The notes beneath the pieces are model-generated. The model worked only from the letters and a program-made list of their open reading frames with translations. It was not told the origin of the DNA and made no database searches. From Paraglaciecola arctica BSs20135 (lineage in GTDB: Bacteria; Pseudomonadota; Gammaproteobacteria; Enterobacterales; Alteromonadaceae), in the NCBI RefSeq assembly GCF_000314995.1, contig NZ_BAEO01000006.1, positions 62,001 through 126,000 of the forward strand: a DNA stretch of 64,000 bases, given 5' to 3'. Positions 63,652-64,000 of this stretch are shown piece by piece. Numbering within the stretch: the stretch's first letter is position 1; every line of letters starts with the position of its first letter. A program made the translations under genes and the position numbers.

Positions 63652-64000
63652 CTAAGTAAGTTGATAAGGATCTTTAGGGTAAAACTTATCAGGTAATTGA
63701 CCTTGATGGGTAAAAAATCTGGTGTCTTTAAATGGTAACTTCATAAAGCCTGAGATCCCAAGCCCTTTAATAGTTGGAATAAGATCAATCACATCTTTTA
63801 ATAAACTCTTAAACTCTAATTCCAAACCATGGTTAAGTAACTTGTAATCACTATGTATTTTAAGGTGTGTAGGTAAAGATTCAAATATGATACAGCCGGT
63901 ATGATGGATACTGTTTAATTGCCTGATCACTGCCATTAATTGTTTAGGAAGCGTTAATAATTCGTCAGGATCATCACCATCTTCAAAATAAGAATGCATA
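63652..64000 (-). CDS. Uncharacterised protein, C-terminal part (partial)
   Basis: About 115 residues visible, ending GISGFMKLPFKDTRFFTH, then KFYPKDPYQLT. The first Met seen (63999) is at the window edge, and the gene may start beyond it. No family is recognised; no membrane segment. It is on the tesB strand and ends 38 bases upstream of the tesB start. Confidence 0.55.
   Translation of the reverse strand, partial: MHSYFEDGDDPDELLTLPKQLMAVIRQLNSIHHTGCIIFESLPTHLKIHSDYKLLNHGLELEFKSLLKDVIDLIPTIKGLGISGFMKLPFKDTRFFTHQGQLPDKFYPKDPYQLT

Overview
The window is about 64 kb of AT-rich chromosome from a marine-type gammaproteobacterium, most likely Alteromonadales close to Alteromonas, Glaciecola or Paraglaciecola. 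This rests on the core block pepN, DUF2835, NAD-glutamate dehydrogenase, pyrD, zapC, rlmKL, uup, DUF3466, rmf and fabA, and on cbpA/cbpM, prc-proQ and PEP-CTERM/GlyGly-CTERM-like surface signals. No rRNA, tRNA, prophage, insertion sequence or CRISPR array was seen. The genus is an inference.

Left part (about 1-33 kb): an accessory region centred on low oxygen, nitric oxide, metal and reactive-sulfur stress. A FixL-type PAS kinase carrying the residues that hold haem in FixL, a FixJ-type regulator, a receiver whose phosphoacceptor Asp is Glu, and a cysteine-poor FixK/FNR-type regulator sit together at 13.6-16.9 kb. Four good and one near-perfect TTGAT-N4-ATCAA boxes stand upstream of a CBS protein, a DUF4136 lipoprotein (followed by D-lactate dehydrogenase), glycerol dehydrogenase, quinol nitric-oxide reductase, and the gltP/ndh divergent region. 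A universal stress protein and cytochrome b561 are next to the regulators. This looks like a local FixLJ-FixK regulon.

At 7.0-12.4 kb is a second module. An ArsR repressor has the cysteine pair spacing of the persulfide sensors SqrR/BigR. It leads an operon of RND pump, adaptor and rhodanese, and is divergent from a small DUF2892 membrane protein. Two overlapping copies of the inverted repeat ATATTAG-N6-CTAATAT lie between them. At 2.4-5.9 kb a Ca-type P-type ATPase, a VIT/CCC1-like membrane protein and a DUF211 protein (a family best known from archaea) form a tight operon. A YbhG/F/S-like export system, an MscS channel, a dicarboxylate symporter and NDH-2 complete this half.

Right part (about 33-64 kb): mostly housekeeping. 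It holds fatty acid synthesis (fabA), ribosome hibernation (rmf), rRNA methylation (rlmKL), an ABC-F ATPase (uup), cell division (zapC), pyrimidine synthesis (pyrD), glutamate dehydrogenase, aminopeptidase N, Na+ transporters, tail-specific protease with ProQ, free-methionine sulfoxide reductase, a secreted S9 peptidase, an aminotransferase, a gamma-carbonic anhydrase and thioesterase TesB. Gene-poor stretches contain a repeat island (18.75-19.33 kb), a possible decayed short gene (47.7 kb), long hairpins, and an orphan terminator on the + strand at 62.2 kb that may end a small RNA.
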